Notes: generated by a model from the letters alone, not told the origin. Counted from the stretch's first letter, positions 12,701 through 26,465 are shown. The stretch: DNA of 64,000 nt from Membranipora membranacea (GCA_914767715.1 OU612065.1:15190001-15254000); one strand, 5' to 3'. Numbers and translations are program-made.

Positions 12701-15700
12701 TTGGCTTTGAAAAGAAGCAGCATAGCCTGGCATGTCATAAAGTAAACAAAGCAGATAGCCCTCTAAATAAAATAAACAATGCGACTAAAAAACCCTGTGT
12801 CAGCAGTTAGCTAAACCTACTGCAATTTTGTAAATGTTGCCGTCTCTAGGTGTATTATCTGACCCATAAAAAATGTGCAATACAAGCTGCGCACACTAAA
12901 AATGTACTAAAACCTTTTAATTAACACTGTACTCTTTTGATTGATGAAGTTTTTTGTTTTATCACTCACAATATACGGTCAGCATGCTGTTGATGTCATT
13001 ATGCCTCTCACACTTTTAGTACCAGTGCTTTTGTTTGAAATCAACAGCTCGCTACATAATATTTGACCAGTAGCTTGCCAAAACATAAAAAAACTATTGG
13101 CATGGATTCACTAGAAATTGTCTATACGATTTCGGTCTTACTAATTTGTATTGAACTTTCTTATTCTGACTTCATATAGTTATAGTTATAAGTAGCCAAT
13201 GCAGCTATCCTACTGCATGGATCAGATATTAAAATTGTTTTCTAGACATGTATCATTATTAAAAGTACCATGAGTATCTTGATGTCAGTTGATATCTACA
13301 TGGAGTGATAATCAACGGCTGACAACATAATTGGTCACAATGATGCCACTCAAACTTGGTTTAATAACAGCTTTCCGCAAGTTGTGTTCTGTGCAACAAT
13401 AATGCCCAGGAAATAACTTGTGCGCCATGCATCACTTCAAACTAACAAATAGCTAAAACCCAGATAGCCGATTGGTCTGATCTTGATCTGTCCTTCATTA
13501 ATTGTGTTTCGTGGGATATTTGTGGATTTTCACACCAAAAACGTGAAGCTATCTATCCCGCAACTATGACTATGACCACATCTTATGTACCTAATTGAAT
13601 GGGGAGTTATTTCGACATTGCTGATATTTTGCTGTTGTTAATATTACAGCGCAGGGGATAATGTTGGAAGCCAAAATACAAACCCTGACATTATGAGGAA
13701 TAATTATAGAGCAGGCGACGTTGGAACCCCTCCACTGAATAACGCCAACCCAGATTATCGATATGTAAGTCTTACTCACATTCACTCTATAATTACTACC
13801 TTAAATACCTTGTCATTACAAATATAGACCAAGCAGTTGACTCCAACTAGTTAGAATTATGTTAATCACTGCTTTGTCCCGGTTTAAAATGTGATTTCAT
13901 CCCTGCTTACTGTTCGGTCAATGACGCAGCGACCTGTCTGTCACGACAATGTCGCTGCTGTAAACAATTGATAAACAGGTGGCTTTTTACATTGACTCAG
14001 GAATTTTTTGAATCAGCAGTTATAGTTAAAGTTGCTGGATAAGTTTATAATGAGGTTGGCTTGCGGCAGCAGCAGCTGTAAATAATTGTGGCGTAATCTC
14101 AGGTCGATAGGCTTCTACTTCACTACTTCACTTTACTCAATCACTTCTATCAGTGCTGTACACGGGTAAAACAATGAATTTCCTCTTCTAATAAAACTTT
14201 GATATTCATTCTCTAATTTCACGTTAATGTGTTCCTGGTCTCTCAGTTTCTCATGAGTACTTTTATTGGCTTACTGTTATGTTGTCAGTAAAATGCTGTT
14301 GCTCACTTCAAAATGACAGGGATCAGCTTATGTGTTGCTAGCAAGGGCTAGGAGTGATCCTGCGCTTCCTACCAATCACAATTTGCATCTTTGTTGGGTG
14401 TTACTAGTTTTCAATCATGAATCTGACACATTTGGTTTGTTATATTGCAAAGGGCATTGCATGTCATATTTGTAAAGCTAAGGTATCATATTCAAATTGA
14501 CCATTAGTAATAATATATGCTACTTAATTTAATGCCCGAAGGAGATGACATTTTCATGCCAGGGTAACAGGTGTTTTTTTTTACCACTTTTGGATGGTGT
14601 TATTTCTCTCCCCATTCTCTGTGTTAGTGATTATTGGTGGATCATTAGGCTATGCTAGGCTCAGGCAGTTTGCTGCAGGGAGATAGATTTCACAGGTTGA
14701 TGTTGGCTCTACAGCTTATTTATTGTTTCCCCCTGAATTGAAATATTCTGAAGTGTTACAATTTACAACATTAAATACACATTGAAAATCTGTGTGTATT
14801 CTTCAATTCCTTATTATATATTACTCATACAAAAAGACCATTGTATTTCATAGACATGATGGAATAATCCTGACACCTATCCCTCCAAATGATGCATATC
14901 ACTTTCATTTAACCACTGGAAGGTTCAACTGTCAAGTTACTGCATATTTTCACAAACAGAATTTACAGGTCCTGGACGGAATCCCCTTGATCACCTCCGG
15001 TTATTAAAACTAAAAGACCAAAGCAGAAAACATTTGGGCCTGGATTATGGGGTTACTTTGAGTTTGTACATTGGCCAGTGGCTGCATTTCATGGCCAATG
15101 ACAAATTGATTCACTGTTTACATTTGCCATTCCAAAAACTGTTTTTCTGTTTATATCTTGGAATTCATGCAATGGTAATTGATTTTGATTGTCGCTAAGC
15201 TTGTCCCAGTTTACTTATCATGAGTGATTTGATCCCACACTGCAATTTTGATGATAAAACCTGAATTCCGGAGAATTACATTAGTCAGAGGGCAAATTAG
15301 ACAGACTCAATGCATATACAGCTAGTGATTATCTTACCGATGTGATTTTATTAACCACATTGTGATTATGAATCAGGCAAATCATTGCTGACAGATGATT
15401 GGAATGGTTAGGGTACCTGTAGCCAAGAAAGAATATCAAGGTCGTTATGGCTTTGTCGGCTCAATCCAATCAACTAGCCAACAGGCTTATCGTAAAGCAA
15501 AGTTGTATCCATGCTCTGCAAGCAACTAAATGCATATCTTAAGACAGGCCCATCGCCCTAAAGCAGCGACTTCCCTAAAGTTTTTAACCGTCTCTGCTAG
15601 TCTAATCTAGCTTCATCCCGATTTGCATTGCAACCCTTTTTTATCTGGATAGTTGATAGTTAAATTCTTGACTGTCGATGGGTGGTGTTACGTGTTAGGG

Positions 15701-18125
15701 CTGACATTTTGATCATGTGACCATTGTTTGAATTCAAATCTAATGATGCAGGCGGAGACGTTACATTATCTCGCGAAGTATTTTGAATTATATCTCTTCA
15801 TGATAGATAATACCATTAACATATGGCCTGAGTATTGAAATTATATAGATATGGAAGGTAAACACGGCCGAATCCACGTTGCCGAGTTTTAAGAGGGAGA
15901 ATGGTTTTAATGATGAAATTAAGAAGGGATTTGAAGTGTTTAATTCCACCCACCAAGCTGATCCACATATAAACCTACCATAAAGCTAATCTATGTATCT
16001 CTAAATGGTCAAATTAACTTAATTTTATTAAAGTAAGCAGCTAATAATACTGGAGGATTCCTATTACTATGCTCCTATGCTCCGAAATTATGTTATCTTA
16101 GCTATGTGACTTAGCCATGCACTATTTTATTCATGAAATCGGAGTGACAAAAGCCTTATGAATAATTAATAGTTATCTAAATAACTATGTCTTGCCTTTT
16201 GTTTGTGAGCATTGTAGGGTGTCGCAGGATGTTTACTTTGACTATGTGGTTCATTATACCCTGACTCGCTCAGTGTCGGTTAGATTAAGGAATACAGCTC
16301 CCTTTGTTTTTTCTAAGTTTTTAAGTCAGCAATTTGCAGGTGGTTGACCACAGTTAATTTGTTAGGCTAATTGTGGCTTATCTGTGGCTTGTGGTTACCT
16401 TCATATTTACTTCAGACAAAGTATCAGCAAGCAGTAACAGTTAATCCTTGGTATGTGTATATGTGGTATCGAATAAACAGCCCAAAGTATCCTAGAGTGG
16501 AGTAGTACTCCTTGACTCAGCCATCTGGCATCTGCTGCCCTCCAAGCAGTGATGCCGCTGAATCATCTCAGCTGCCTGATATCCTGAGGTGGTGGTTAGG
16601 TTTCGGGTTTTTTGTATTTATCAACTTGGGGTCCCTTTGTTTGTTGATGACATAAATATTGATTGCCCCTAGCATGCATTGACACATCACCTGAGAGCAG
16701 AAGCCCTGCTGATATGTAGTATACTTACATTGTAATTAATGTTACACAACCCATTATATGTATATTTATGTTACAATTGATTTCCAGTTTGATTTTTGGG
16801 TCTACTTAATTGGAGATTGATGGGTGCATTTAGGGCAGACTGCGTTCTAGTCTTCTGTTTATTAGATTGGGCTGCTAGCTTATATCATCCAGGCTCAGTA
16901 ACAGGAATCGATATAATTAGATTTTTTTAACTGACTAGTTTCTGTACTCAATAGAAAATTCCTATTGTGATCAATACCAGGTGTGATTTACTGACGAAAT
17001 GAACCTCGGATGTTTTATTGACTAAGCTAAAATGTCAGCCTGGTTGAATTATATTTTTGATTATCAGCTAATTCCGGCCTGATTTGCTTCGCTACGCCCG
17101 CAAGATGCAATTTCAAGAACGCCGCCACAAGCGTTTTCACTTTGGAGCTCTTTGTTCTTAGCCGCTCAATTTCAATTCGCTTCTTGAGCTCGAAATTGAT
17201 TCTGATGAGATGGTTTGGCTGATGATTTGCTCTTTTATAAATTATGTAGTACATATAGTTATTGGCATAACATTGTCTGAGAGATAAATGCTTTGACCTC
17301 CATTCAATAGATAGGTTACATGCACAAAGATGATAACCCTATATTTAGTCCCATTAATATGCGTTTCTATCTTAGTTTTATTACTCCTCATCTCACAATC
17401 ATCGCACTACTTATTCATCAGACTGGTTTTATCAGTGGTACTTGAGGGTATGGATGGTGAGGGTTATTAGGCTAGGATAGGCGGTTTGAAATTGGTGTGT
17501 TATTGAATCTTATCAGTTGATGATTCGTTGGTTGGAGTGATTGTAAGACTTACGTAGGCGAACATTCGTTTTCTCAAAACCGTTAATATTAGCTAGGAAA
17601 TATGATCAGGCAATTTCAATATTTGGCCATCCGTCACTCTTATTCTTGATGTGGTTAATGAGTTGAAACTCAATAGTGATATGTTTTTGATGCAGACCAA
17701 CATGAATTGTAATGCTCAGGGCCTATCAATAGACACTTTCTTCCCTTAAAAATAGTTGTCCTATCGTGATTGAGTAGGAGGGCACAACTCTGATTTCATT
17801 TCCAAGACCATGTAATAACATAAGAAATGGTGAATATAGAAGAGAGAAAAAATATAATATCTTATGTATTCTATTAATTTTTTTGCAGTCTCAACATGTC
17901 GAAGACTATGCGGAAGCCATAGATGATAAGCCTCGCAGTAGAAAACCAATTGCCTATAGTATGGATGAGCTAAACCTGGACGCATATCCTGAACAGTCAC
18001 CATACATTGAGGGTGGTCCTCCAGCCTACCACACCCATGATCCTTATATGAACAACAGAGACTACATGAGTACTCCTGTCGCATCTCAAAGCTCGTACAA
18101 TGCCAACTACGGAGCACCTTGTTAA
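6789..18125 (+). CDS. Single-pass Ig-superfamily adhesion receptor, three Ig-like domains
   Basis: Twelve exons: 6789-6852, 7142-7317, 7680-7905, 8136-8456, 8655-8887, 9299-9401, 9703-9750, 10776-10811, 11067-11216, 11627-11651, 13650-13764, 17889-18125. They join in frame to 577 residues. A signal peptide spans exons 1-2. Ig1 (about 35-150) has the LEC and FTC cysteines. Ig2 (about 156-262) is one exon with phase 1 at both ends. Ig3 (about 264-375) keeps the F-strand cysteine (MFICVG) but shows YTIES where the B-strand cysteine is expected. A Thr/Pro-rich stalk is split over two small exons. The transmembrane helix is near 415-438, followed by RRR and a KKKK stop-transfer cluster. The cytoplasmic tail of about 135 residues has many tyrosines (NGYVK, EDYAE, PYMNN), a PPAY WW-binding motif and a C-terminal Cys. 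It resembles nephrin/kirre/CADM-type adhesion receptors, but I cannot name an orthologue. The tail suggests SH2 and WW partners (inference). Confidence 0.85.
12507..12536. repeat. Short palindrome, CACAGAGTAAGGAT family
   Basis: A 30-bp near-perfect palindrome in the large Ig-gene intron 11652-13649. Its right arm, ATCCTTACTCTGTG, is identical to the arms of the two palindromes at 42587-42649, and its left arm has two changes. The rest of that intron shows nothing I can identify. Confidence 0.7.
13765..17888 (+). other. Long intron of the Ig receptor gene
   Basis: A 4.1-kb intron before the last coding exon. I find no exon with matching phase, no RNA gene and no recognisable transposon protein. 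A slightly more GC-rich patch near 17080-17200 has a short antisense open frame of unknown meaning. Confidence 0.55.
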
Positions 18126-19007
18126 CTCGATCCTTGACAGGCTTATAGGCTTATCATTGTACATATTTAAAGGGTGACCAAGAAGCCACACATGAAGAGA
18201 ACTTTAGATGACTTTTGAATCTCAAGTCTGTTGCCACATTTTCAGCCATACTGCAGAGAAAAGGCTGCAGTGGACAATCTTTCCTTTCTTTGGTGTACAA
18301 ATTGAGTTTTTGTACTGTCTGTCAATCAAGGGAGGGCGCTTGAGCAATGGGTCACGAGGTAGGGGTCACAAGTATGGGGTCACATAATCAATTCATCCCA
18401 TCTATTGCAAATGTTTGTTGTTTTGCTGGGGTGTATCATGCACTGCTCAAAGTCATTCATGTAAAATGCATATCAATGTGGTAACAAATTTTGGAAGTTC
18501 AGTCACAGAAAGGCTGAAATAGGTGCTATACTTTCATAACGCCTGCTCGCTATATATTCAATAATTATGCTAATATTACTGTCTCTTTTATACATTTAAA
18601 GTCTTTTTCCTTCCATTTCATCTGATTCATTTAAATTCAGGTTGTGACTAACAGCATTCTCCTCTGAACATTGTACTAATCAATATTTTTCTTAGATATC
18701 ATTGCCTGGGTTACCCAAGACATGTATTTCGAAGGTAGATTATTTCAATGATACTTTGATGGTTCTAAGGTTGTAAATAGTAAAACCATAGTCAATATGT
18801 GACTCTTCCGGCCGAAACTAGCTCAGCTAGTCAAATTTAACACATATCATGTTGATTTTTTCAGAAATGAAGAGTAACCAGCTCTTACCGTAACCAACAA
18901 GTTAATTCTGTATTTTTATAATCCTGTTAGTCTCATTATAATACTTAAATTTTCACATTTCATATGAACCAGATGTGATGTACAGCAAATGTTAAGCTCT
19001 TATTGAA

Positions 19008-19013
19008 AATAAA
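19008..19013 (+). terminator. Poly(A) signal of the Ig receptor gene
   Basis: AATAAA about 885 bases after the stop codon, in a region free of coding signal. The 3' UTR includes, near 18340-18395, three copies of GGGTCAC about 15 bases apart, with no assigned role. Confidence 0.5.
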
Positions 19014-19020
19014 ATAATAA

Positions 19021-21294
19021 GCAACAACTCTCACTCTCTATACTCGCATACATTCAAGTTTGTGCCCTTGACTTTCATTTCTCCTCTTCAGAGTAAGGAG
19101 CATAAAAGTCGGTATACAGATTTATATCAGACTAGTTTTAGTTCAGTCTATCACAAATAGAGATGACCCATGGGATGAAGCCTGGCTTCTAGCTCCCATA
19201 ACTGTCAAATTTCTCAAGTCGGTATTGAATATAACGCTGATGCATTATAGATTTGTTGCCACCATAGATTTAAAAACTGTTTTTAAATCTATGGTTGCCA
19301 CCCACCCCCTTGACGACCGCCTACGGTCGCAATTGCCATCCTGATCACCATTAAGGGCTGGCTGTGAGTTGCTGTTGGTGAGTTCTGAAGCTTTATCTGC
19401 CAAAAATTTGTTTTTTTGGTGTCACAACCTAGTGTATTCCTCAGCAGCCTAAGACACACAACCAAATATGCCTATGTATATAGTGCTTTGACCTAAAAAA
19501 AATAATGTGAAAATTCAATGCTTCATTTTTCAAGCAAATTGTCCCATGTAGCCGCATAGCTGCAGAAAAGTAAAGCAGATTACACAGAATAACCTTTGGC
19601 TTTACCTGATGCACAAATGATCAAAAGTTTCTTCCAGCTCGAATTGGTGTATCACAATGTGTGCTTCAAGTATAACTTGGGTTTCGTATAATTGAACCCG
19701 GCCTGCATCCACCAATGAAGTTCATTGCATCCACTCAGGACATAGTTGTGAATAAATTACAAAATATTTAAAGCGAAAAAAAAAATTTTCCCCTGTCTTG
19801 AAACTTGAAGTTGTTGTCACGTGTTTAGAAATGAGCCCCAAAATACCTGCAGCTATGAGTGATGAAATGTGCCATGGATTCAAAATATTCAAGAAGGGTT
19901 GAATATTTACGCTAGCTATGGTGCTGACCATGAATTATTTGTAATGTGTTGTGTCCACTGAAAACTACAAATGCTGCAACAACACCGTCAAATAACTGTT
20001 ACAATAACAAGAGACTATCTCCTGAGGAAATTAGCGGATCTGACTGGGTCGATTGGGGCAAAGGTTTTTCAAACTGGCAATGGAATGGACTGAAATGACA
20101 TACAAAGTCAGAGAATGTGTAAGTATGAAGCGGACAACTAAATGGCCACTGAGGAGTTATCTTTCCATTGACGAAGAGGAGATGACTGCTTACCTAGATA
20201 TTTTGATTTTCTTTCTTAACATCTATTGTAAGCTGGTTGATATTATTTTTACAGCAGCCCACCTCCCGCTTTATGAAAATGAAAACTTGCTTTCTTTTAT
20301 GATGAGGGGAATGTAATTATATGGCTTCTCCTTATAGTTGCTCATATTGTTTGGCACTTAAACTACTATAGGACACAGGACTGTTGATCGTACTCAATAT
20401 GAGTCTCAATGTTGTCAAGCTATTATGACTGTTGCACCTTTACCTCCAACTTGCATGCAATATGAGTGCTCAACAGTGCAAAAATATGGCATGGCATTTT
20501 TGTTGGAAACAGTTGGATAACTTACTACTCAAAGGGCACAGCTTCAAACGCAGTCAAATGGATCAAGTACTTGAGTAGTCTTGCACTTGTTAGTGAACAT
20601 AACTCCAAACAGTGAAATATGTACATATGTACGGTGTACACAACTATCTGCAAGATCATTTTTAAAGAGATTGCTATTCCTCAATTTTCTCTGTTTAGCT
20701 TCACACTACACATTGAAGGAAAAACCATGAAAATACTATGCGCATTCAGCTTTAAACTGAGTTTTATTTTTTATGAAAGCAAAGCGGAAAAATATAAGAA
20801 AATAGAGCATTCTAAAACTGTTGATGAGAAAATGCGCAACACAAATAGATTTTTCCATAGCATAAATCGAATAATGACAACAACATAGATTCAATATACC
20901 CAACACCTTTGAACTTAGCAATAATTATTAAGTCTATGGCCAACACTCAAAGGAGTATATCTGTTTTTGATTACTAATCATGGATGGAACGTGAAAATAG
21001 CAAAAACAAAAAGTGTGGACAGAAAAGAAAAAAATGTTGCAATTACTTTTCTGTTAGCATAGAACACAAGTACAAATACAACAAGGAGTTTTCCTGTTAT
21101 ATTTCAATGGACAGATAACAAAGATATCATGTTTATATTTTATATGGAATTACAGATATTGAGGTTCATTTCATTTTAATTCAACAACTTTTCCCCAGCT
21201 CATAGCGAGAGTTTGGTTAGTAGTCAGTGTCAATAAATCTGTACGACCAGCTGTCACACGCTGTCACACAATACGAACGTCGGAAGTTGTAGGA
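19021..21294. other. Intergenic region and transporter 3' UTR
   Basis: AT-rich and without a recognisable gene. The open frames near 20053-20316 and 20619-20888 are low-complexity, lack splice support and resemble nothing known. The region contains the palindrome at 19261-19295. Its right part should hold the 3' UTR of the minus-strand transporter. Confidence 0.5.
19261..19295. repeat. Perfect 17-bp-arm palindrome with one-base centre
   Basis: ACCATAGATTTAAAAAC, a single T, then its exact reverse complement. The element is bordered by copies of GTTGCC, the right one overlapping the arm. It could extrude as a cruciform. It resembles the other loop-less palindromes in this window in design but not in sequence. 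Confidence 0.85.
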
Positions 21295-24200
21295 TCAGAT
21301 TGCAGCATCTGTGATATCTGTGCTTTCAGATGTACTTCTGGTGCGAGGGTCTTTTTTCACAAGGGCAATAACTAAGGCTAGTATCCCTGAGAAAATGATT
21401 GACACACCAGTAAAGATAAATGTACTGGTGTAACTTTGAGTCATATCCCACAGCAAACCTGTAAAATACAGAAGAAATTTATTAGTCTTAGTCATAGACT
21501 TAATAAGTCTATGGTCTTAGTTCTGTAATTCTTGGTAAAGTGGACACGACTAACAATATATCAGATGCCAATTAGCCTGTCTAGCATCCAACATTTATCC
21601 AACTAATAAATCATTATTGTACGTTAAAAGAGGAAATACCCAGCAACCTTAAGATCACAAGTCCCCAGCCTATTTTCAGATATCGATCTTTATTGTATCA
21701 CACAAAAACTCCTGCAGCATTTCTGGGTGAGTTCACATGTTATCAAAACAAGGTTTCCTACCAGTTTTAACTGATATTATATCATACATGTATATGTAAT
21801 GTATAACTAAGAATAAACAGTAAGTTGTTGATTTGGCACTGAAAGTGTAAGTATCAGGGAGTTAATACTGTATGCACGCAAATAAAAATATAAGATGCAC
21901 TTGCAAGTTTCCCAAAATGGTCATAGACTTCTCAGAAGAGTCAGGAATTTTTGGAAGGATTTTGAATATTGTTGGAAAAAATATGTCTCAAACTTCATGA
22001 GACAGCCAGAAATCGAAGACTTTTTTTTCAATAGGAAACCACAAACAAATAACTTGAAAGGAGTTATTTCATACCAACAACATACCAAACAAAGAGACTG
22101 TATTTACAACTGGAGCCATATTGACTCCATTGTTAACACAGCTAGACACCCGACCTCAGAACACCAAAGTCGTGAAATACGGACTATTATAAGCAGTAAG
22201 CTTTCATCTAAGAGCTGAAACTGCCAACAAAGAGATAATTACTGTAATCTCTTCACCATTCCAACTTGTAGCTCAATGATGCGTAATCAAAATAGAAGAT
22301 CACACAGGGCCGGATCCAGTGATGTGAGTGAAGGAGCAGGGGTGTCGCGACACGCGGCACCTTGGTCGACTTCCCATCATGGCTATGGCAATCAGACAGG
22401 CGCACAATGCCTGGTCTCAAAAGCGCATCATGAGAAAAATAAAGTGAAACATAACAATATCACTGTGAAACGGACAGCCAGCAAACCAACCATCACTCAG
22501 CCTAACCTATTCTTAGGAAACTGCCAGTCCCTCACATCTAAGAAATCAGACGAACTCCTGACGACATGTGCCGAAGACAACATCTCGATAATCCTAGCCA
22601 CAGAGACCTGGTTTAAGGAAACTAAGGATATCACACTACCAGACTATAAGCTCTACTCTACACACCGAGTCAGCAGATCAGGTGGCGGTACAGCAACATA
22701 TGTGAAGAACAGCATTCCTACTCAGCAGATGCAGAAGTATACTTTCAACGATGACGCAGTATCAGCAACCTGGATCAAGGTGACATCGACCACAGCTGCT
22801 CCTAGTATAATCTACGGCTGCCTATACCATCCTCCTAGTGCCAAAGAGGAGACTACTCTCAACTATCTCTCAAGCACGCTCACTGATATCCTTGTCAAAC
22901 ACCCTAACCACTCCATCGTGCTTGGTGGTGATTTCAACACGCTAGATTGTACAATCCTGATAGATATATTTGGCCTCACTAATATTGTCAACTTCCCAAC
23001 CAGACAAGATTCGTATTTAGACAAAACTTTTACTAATGATTTATCATATCTGAAAGCTAATTGTGCTAAAAGTGCCCCCCTTGGAAAATCCGATCATTAA
23101 TAGTGCTTTTTTACAGAAATGTGAGTATAGAACTATTTATAAACGAACTGTCACCCCTAATGCTAGGAACGCCATAATGCTCGATGTAACCAAAACAGAC
23201 TGGTAGTTACTATCGAATATATCTGCTCTTGATATGCTCGCCGAAAGCTGCCAAACCATCCTGACTGACATATATCACAAACATTGTCCTCTCAAGCGCA
23301 TACATATGAAACTAGATAGCCAACCAGCTTGGAAACCCCCCTCATCATAAAGCTGAGAAGAGCCAAGGAAAAAGCGTTCAACACGGAAACCCCACATATG
23401 TGGTTTCCTAAGGGCTACCCTGGAGCGATTCACATCCAAGGCCAAACAGAGATAATATGATGGCAAAGTAAACCAACTGAAAGCAGGAACTGTAAACTGG
23501 TGGCGGAGCATTAAATGTTTAAACCCATCGGCAAGCAGTAGCAATCAGCCATCTCACTATGTCCTAGATGACAATCTCTGCACCCCACAGCAGTTCGTCG
23601 ACAAGCTCAACCTACACTATGGTACTATAGCTGGAGAGCAGACGCCAACACCACCTCATCCGTACTCTTCACATAGTAAACATGCTGAGATATCTATAGG
23701 ACAGGTGAAATGTGCGCTGAGAAGAATCAACACACAGAAAGCCACACACAGCCAAGATTATCCATCATGGATAAGTAAAGCGTGTCACGAAGACCTTTGT
23801 GTACCTATAACCAGAATCGTAAATCTGACACTCCACTACTGCAGATTTCCATCACTATATAAAACAGCCGAGATATCACCAATAGCAAAGACTAAATCCG
23901 CATCATCTTGTAAGGACTATCGCCCTATCTCACTACTATGGCACATTGGGAAACTGATAGAGTCCTTTATGAACCGACAACTCCAAGATGAACTTCAAAT
24001 TAAACTAGACACTAATCAGTTTGCGTACAGAAAGGGTGTAGGCTGCACAGATGCTCTGGTTTACGTGTTGGATGATGTGACTACTGTGCTCAATGATACT
24101 GACAATCATGGGGCTCAACTGATCTTGTATGATTTTAGCAAGGCTTTCGACTTGATGAATCATCAACTTCTACTCACAAAACTACAAGAGCTGGAATTTT

Positions 24201-26465
24201 CAATGACCTTGAACATTATATCGATAGACTCAACGCTGCTAAGTTAACACCACTTTGCAATTTACTCCATGACGTATGCTCAACCTATGTGCTGAGAATC
24301 GTCAATAATCCAGAACATCTGCTGAGAAACCGCCTAAAACACAAAACCAACGCAAGACCACAGAGATCTGTAAGAAAGTGTTTAACTGATGTGTATATAA
24401 AACGGTCACGAACTGTGAAATGTAGCAAGGCAATCTTAAAAAACAAAGACTATCTAGCCTAACAAGTTTAAATTGTTTCTGTTTTACAATTTTTTATTTA
24501 TTATTTTCTCTCTCCAAGGGGGCTTTTTATCTCGATGTAAACAACTTTGGACAAAGAGTATATATTAAACAAACAAACATTTTCATAATAAAAAATATTT
24601 CAATTCCTATGTCTATTTATGCACCTACAAAAATATTCACTTGATCTCTAAATACGCGTACATCCTGTCATAATGTTGCTGTGGTACCCTTTCCGTTGTC
24701 ACACATTGAACTGAGTTTATTTTTCCAGGGAAAAATAGTATCCAAGTTATTTTCCCCAAGGATGTGAATATTATTATTCCTTGCAAATCTGACCTGACCA
24801 ATATTTTCAGAGGTGCGAAGGTAGATTGAACTATAACAACTTACCTCCAATAGGTGGACCGATCAAGCTTGCGACACCCTGTCCAAACATCAATAGACTA
24901 TAAGCTTTTGTAAGCTGTTCGAGAGATAAGATCTTTACCAATACTATCGTCTCTAAGGCAAAACTTGCGCTGATACAGAGTCCGAATAGAGCGCTAAATG
25001 TGGCTAAAGCAGCGTACGAATGCATTATGGGTATGAGGGATATCAGCGCCCCACAGATCAGTATACTGATACCGAATAGGACCATTGTGTTTACGGCCTT
25101 TTTATCCCCTAGATATCCATACATAATCTGACCAAAAGTGTTCACGATCCCGATTATAGATATAAGAAATGAGGGGTTGGCTATACGCTGCTCGATAGCA
25201 TAGTCAGGCAGGTAGATGTATGGCAGGTCATACGCGTACGCCAATGTGAAATTTGAAATGAAGAAAAGTGAATACACTGGAACTGCAAACAGCCTCAAGT
25301 CGCACATATCAGTTGCCAAATCCTTTATTTTCTTGGCCATTCTACTCGTCAATGTTTTTGTTGTGTCCAGGGAGGTCTTGGATTCAGATGATATGACGGA
25401 GAGTTCAGGGCAGCTCGATGTAGTACGCTGACGGTTGTGGATTGATCCAGCTGTCGACAGATCCTGTCTGCCAACTCGTAGCAGACTTCTGTTAGACCTA
25501 AACATACATGTGATTTGTAGACTCTGACATTGATGTCCAGTGAGACTTGCTCTTTGCACGTTCTCGTTTTGCATTTCGTTATCATGGACATCAACCGATA
25601 CATCAAAATTACCTCTACTCACAATAGTGTTTGTTGAGTGATTTTGATTGTGACGAGGCAATTGTTCTCCCACAAGAGATTTGGTTTGGCCTGATCCCAC
25701 CTTCATATTCAGACTTCGGAAAGATTGACATGACGCCAAGCTCGACAAGTTGCTTAGGCTCACAGAGGGTGCTGGCTCGTTTGTCACTTTGAAACTTTGG
25801 GCTATTCGCTTTGGTGGATCACGAAACAATGCACCAAATACCATGAAGTTCAGAGTCATACCAGAGAGGATGAGCAGAGTGCCTCGCCATCCATACTCGT
25901 CTATCAAGAATTCGATGAGTGGTGCCACAGCGAACGTACCGACACCAGAGCCTGAGACAGCGATGCCTGTTGCGAGAGCGCGACGTTTCTCAAACCAGAA
26001 TGATGGTATGATGGCGGCTGGAACATAAACAAATGCCAGCCCGAAACCAGCTACCACTCCATAAGTGAAACACAACATTGCTATTGAGTTAGAGAATGCA
26101 CTCAGTAACATTCCAAGGGTTGTCACTATTGCTCCAAAAATAGCTGGGAATCTACATCCATATTTTTCGACACACAGACCAGCGATTGGCCCACAGAGAA
26201 GTGGCACGCCTACAAACAGTGAGCCTACAAAGGCGGTGACAGATTTACTTGCTCCAAATGCCGAGAGAAGATCTGAGTAGATAACTCCAAAAGTGAACGA
26301 GATTCCGTCAGCTATGAAGTGGCACATAAAGGAAGCAAATACAATCACCCAGCCGTAGCCATTCTCTGAATATCGGTTATTGGATGTATTTCCAACAGGG
26401 CATTCTAAGTTTGGTTCCTCTGGCTTGCTAAACGAATCATCCTCCATGTCTTGTGATTCTTGCAT
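21295..26465 (-). CDS. Monocarboxylate-transporter-like MFS protein (SLC16 family)
   Basis: Two exons, 26465-24845 and 21458-21295, join at phase 1 to give 594 residues with the expected twelve membrane helices. The first helix opens with NGYGWVIVFASF, the SLC16 signature region. Helices 1-6 end before an FRDPP motif, as in monocarboxylate transporters. A long polar loop of about 160 residues, rich in Ser, Thr and Asn, separates the two halves. Helices 11-12 are rebuilt across the intron as GPPIGG joined to LLWDMTQSY. Without the downstream exon the protein would lose its last helix. SLC16 proteins carry lactate, pyruvate, creatine, thyroid hormone or aromatic amino acids; the substrate here cannot be told from sequence. 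The start is the first ATG of the open frame, and a 5' UTR exon may lie further right. The 3.4-kb intron holds a retrotransposon on the opposite strand. Confidence 0.88.
21493..21513. repeat. Short perfect palindrome
   Basis: CATAGACTTA, one base, then its exact complement, beginning about 35 bases inside the transporter intron. It has the same loop-less design as the palindromes at 19261, 28638 and 42587. Confidence 0.75.
22276..24590 (+). mobile_element. Decayed Jockey/CR1-like non-LTR retrotransposon in transporter intron
   Basis: An open stretch at 22276-23100 reads as an apurinic-type endonuclease (GNCQS, TETWFK, RSGGGTA, GGDFN, SDH at its end). After a frame-broken region, 23705-24247 reads as the first half of a reverse transcriptase (YRPISLL, NQFAYRKG, LYDFSKAFD). 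The FADD catalytic motif and the thumb are absent; the sequence jumps to a 3' tail ending in AAACAAACAAAC near 24580. The element has stops, frameshifts and an internal deletion, so it is dead. It lies antisense to the host gene. The 5' limit is unsure; 21890-22275 may be its leader. Confidence 0.8.

Noticed and set aside
17027-17254. Antisense 75-residue open frame in the Ig gene intron
   Set aside because: Slightly GC-rich and basic, but no known domain, no splice support and no repeat partner in the window.
18340-18395. Three spaced GGGTCAC motifs as nuclear-receptor sites
   Set aside because: They lie in a 3' UTR, spacing is irregular, and half-site matches are common by chance.
20053-20888. 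Two plus-strand frames of 87 and 89 residues
   Set aside because: AT-rich composition, no homologous look and no splice sites of matching phase; judged non-coding.
21895-22218. 107-residue frame before the intronic LINE, as its ORF1
   Set aside because: No zinc knuckle, RRM or coiled coil. It may be LINE leader sequence but cannot be supported as a protein.
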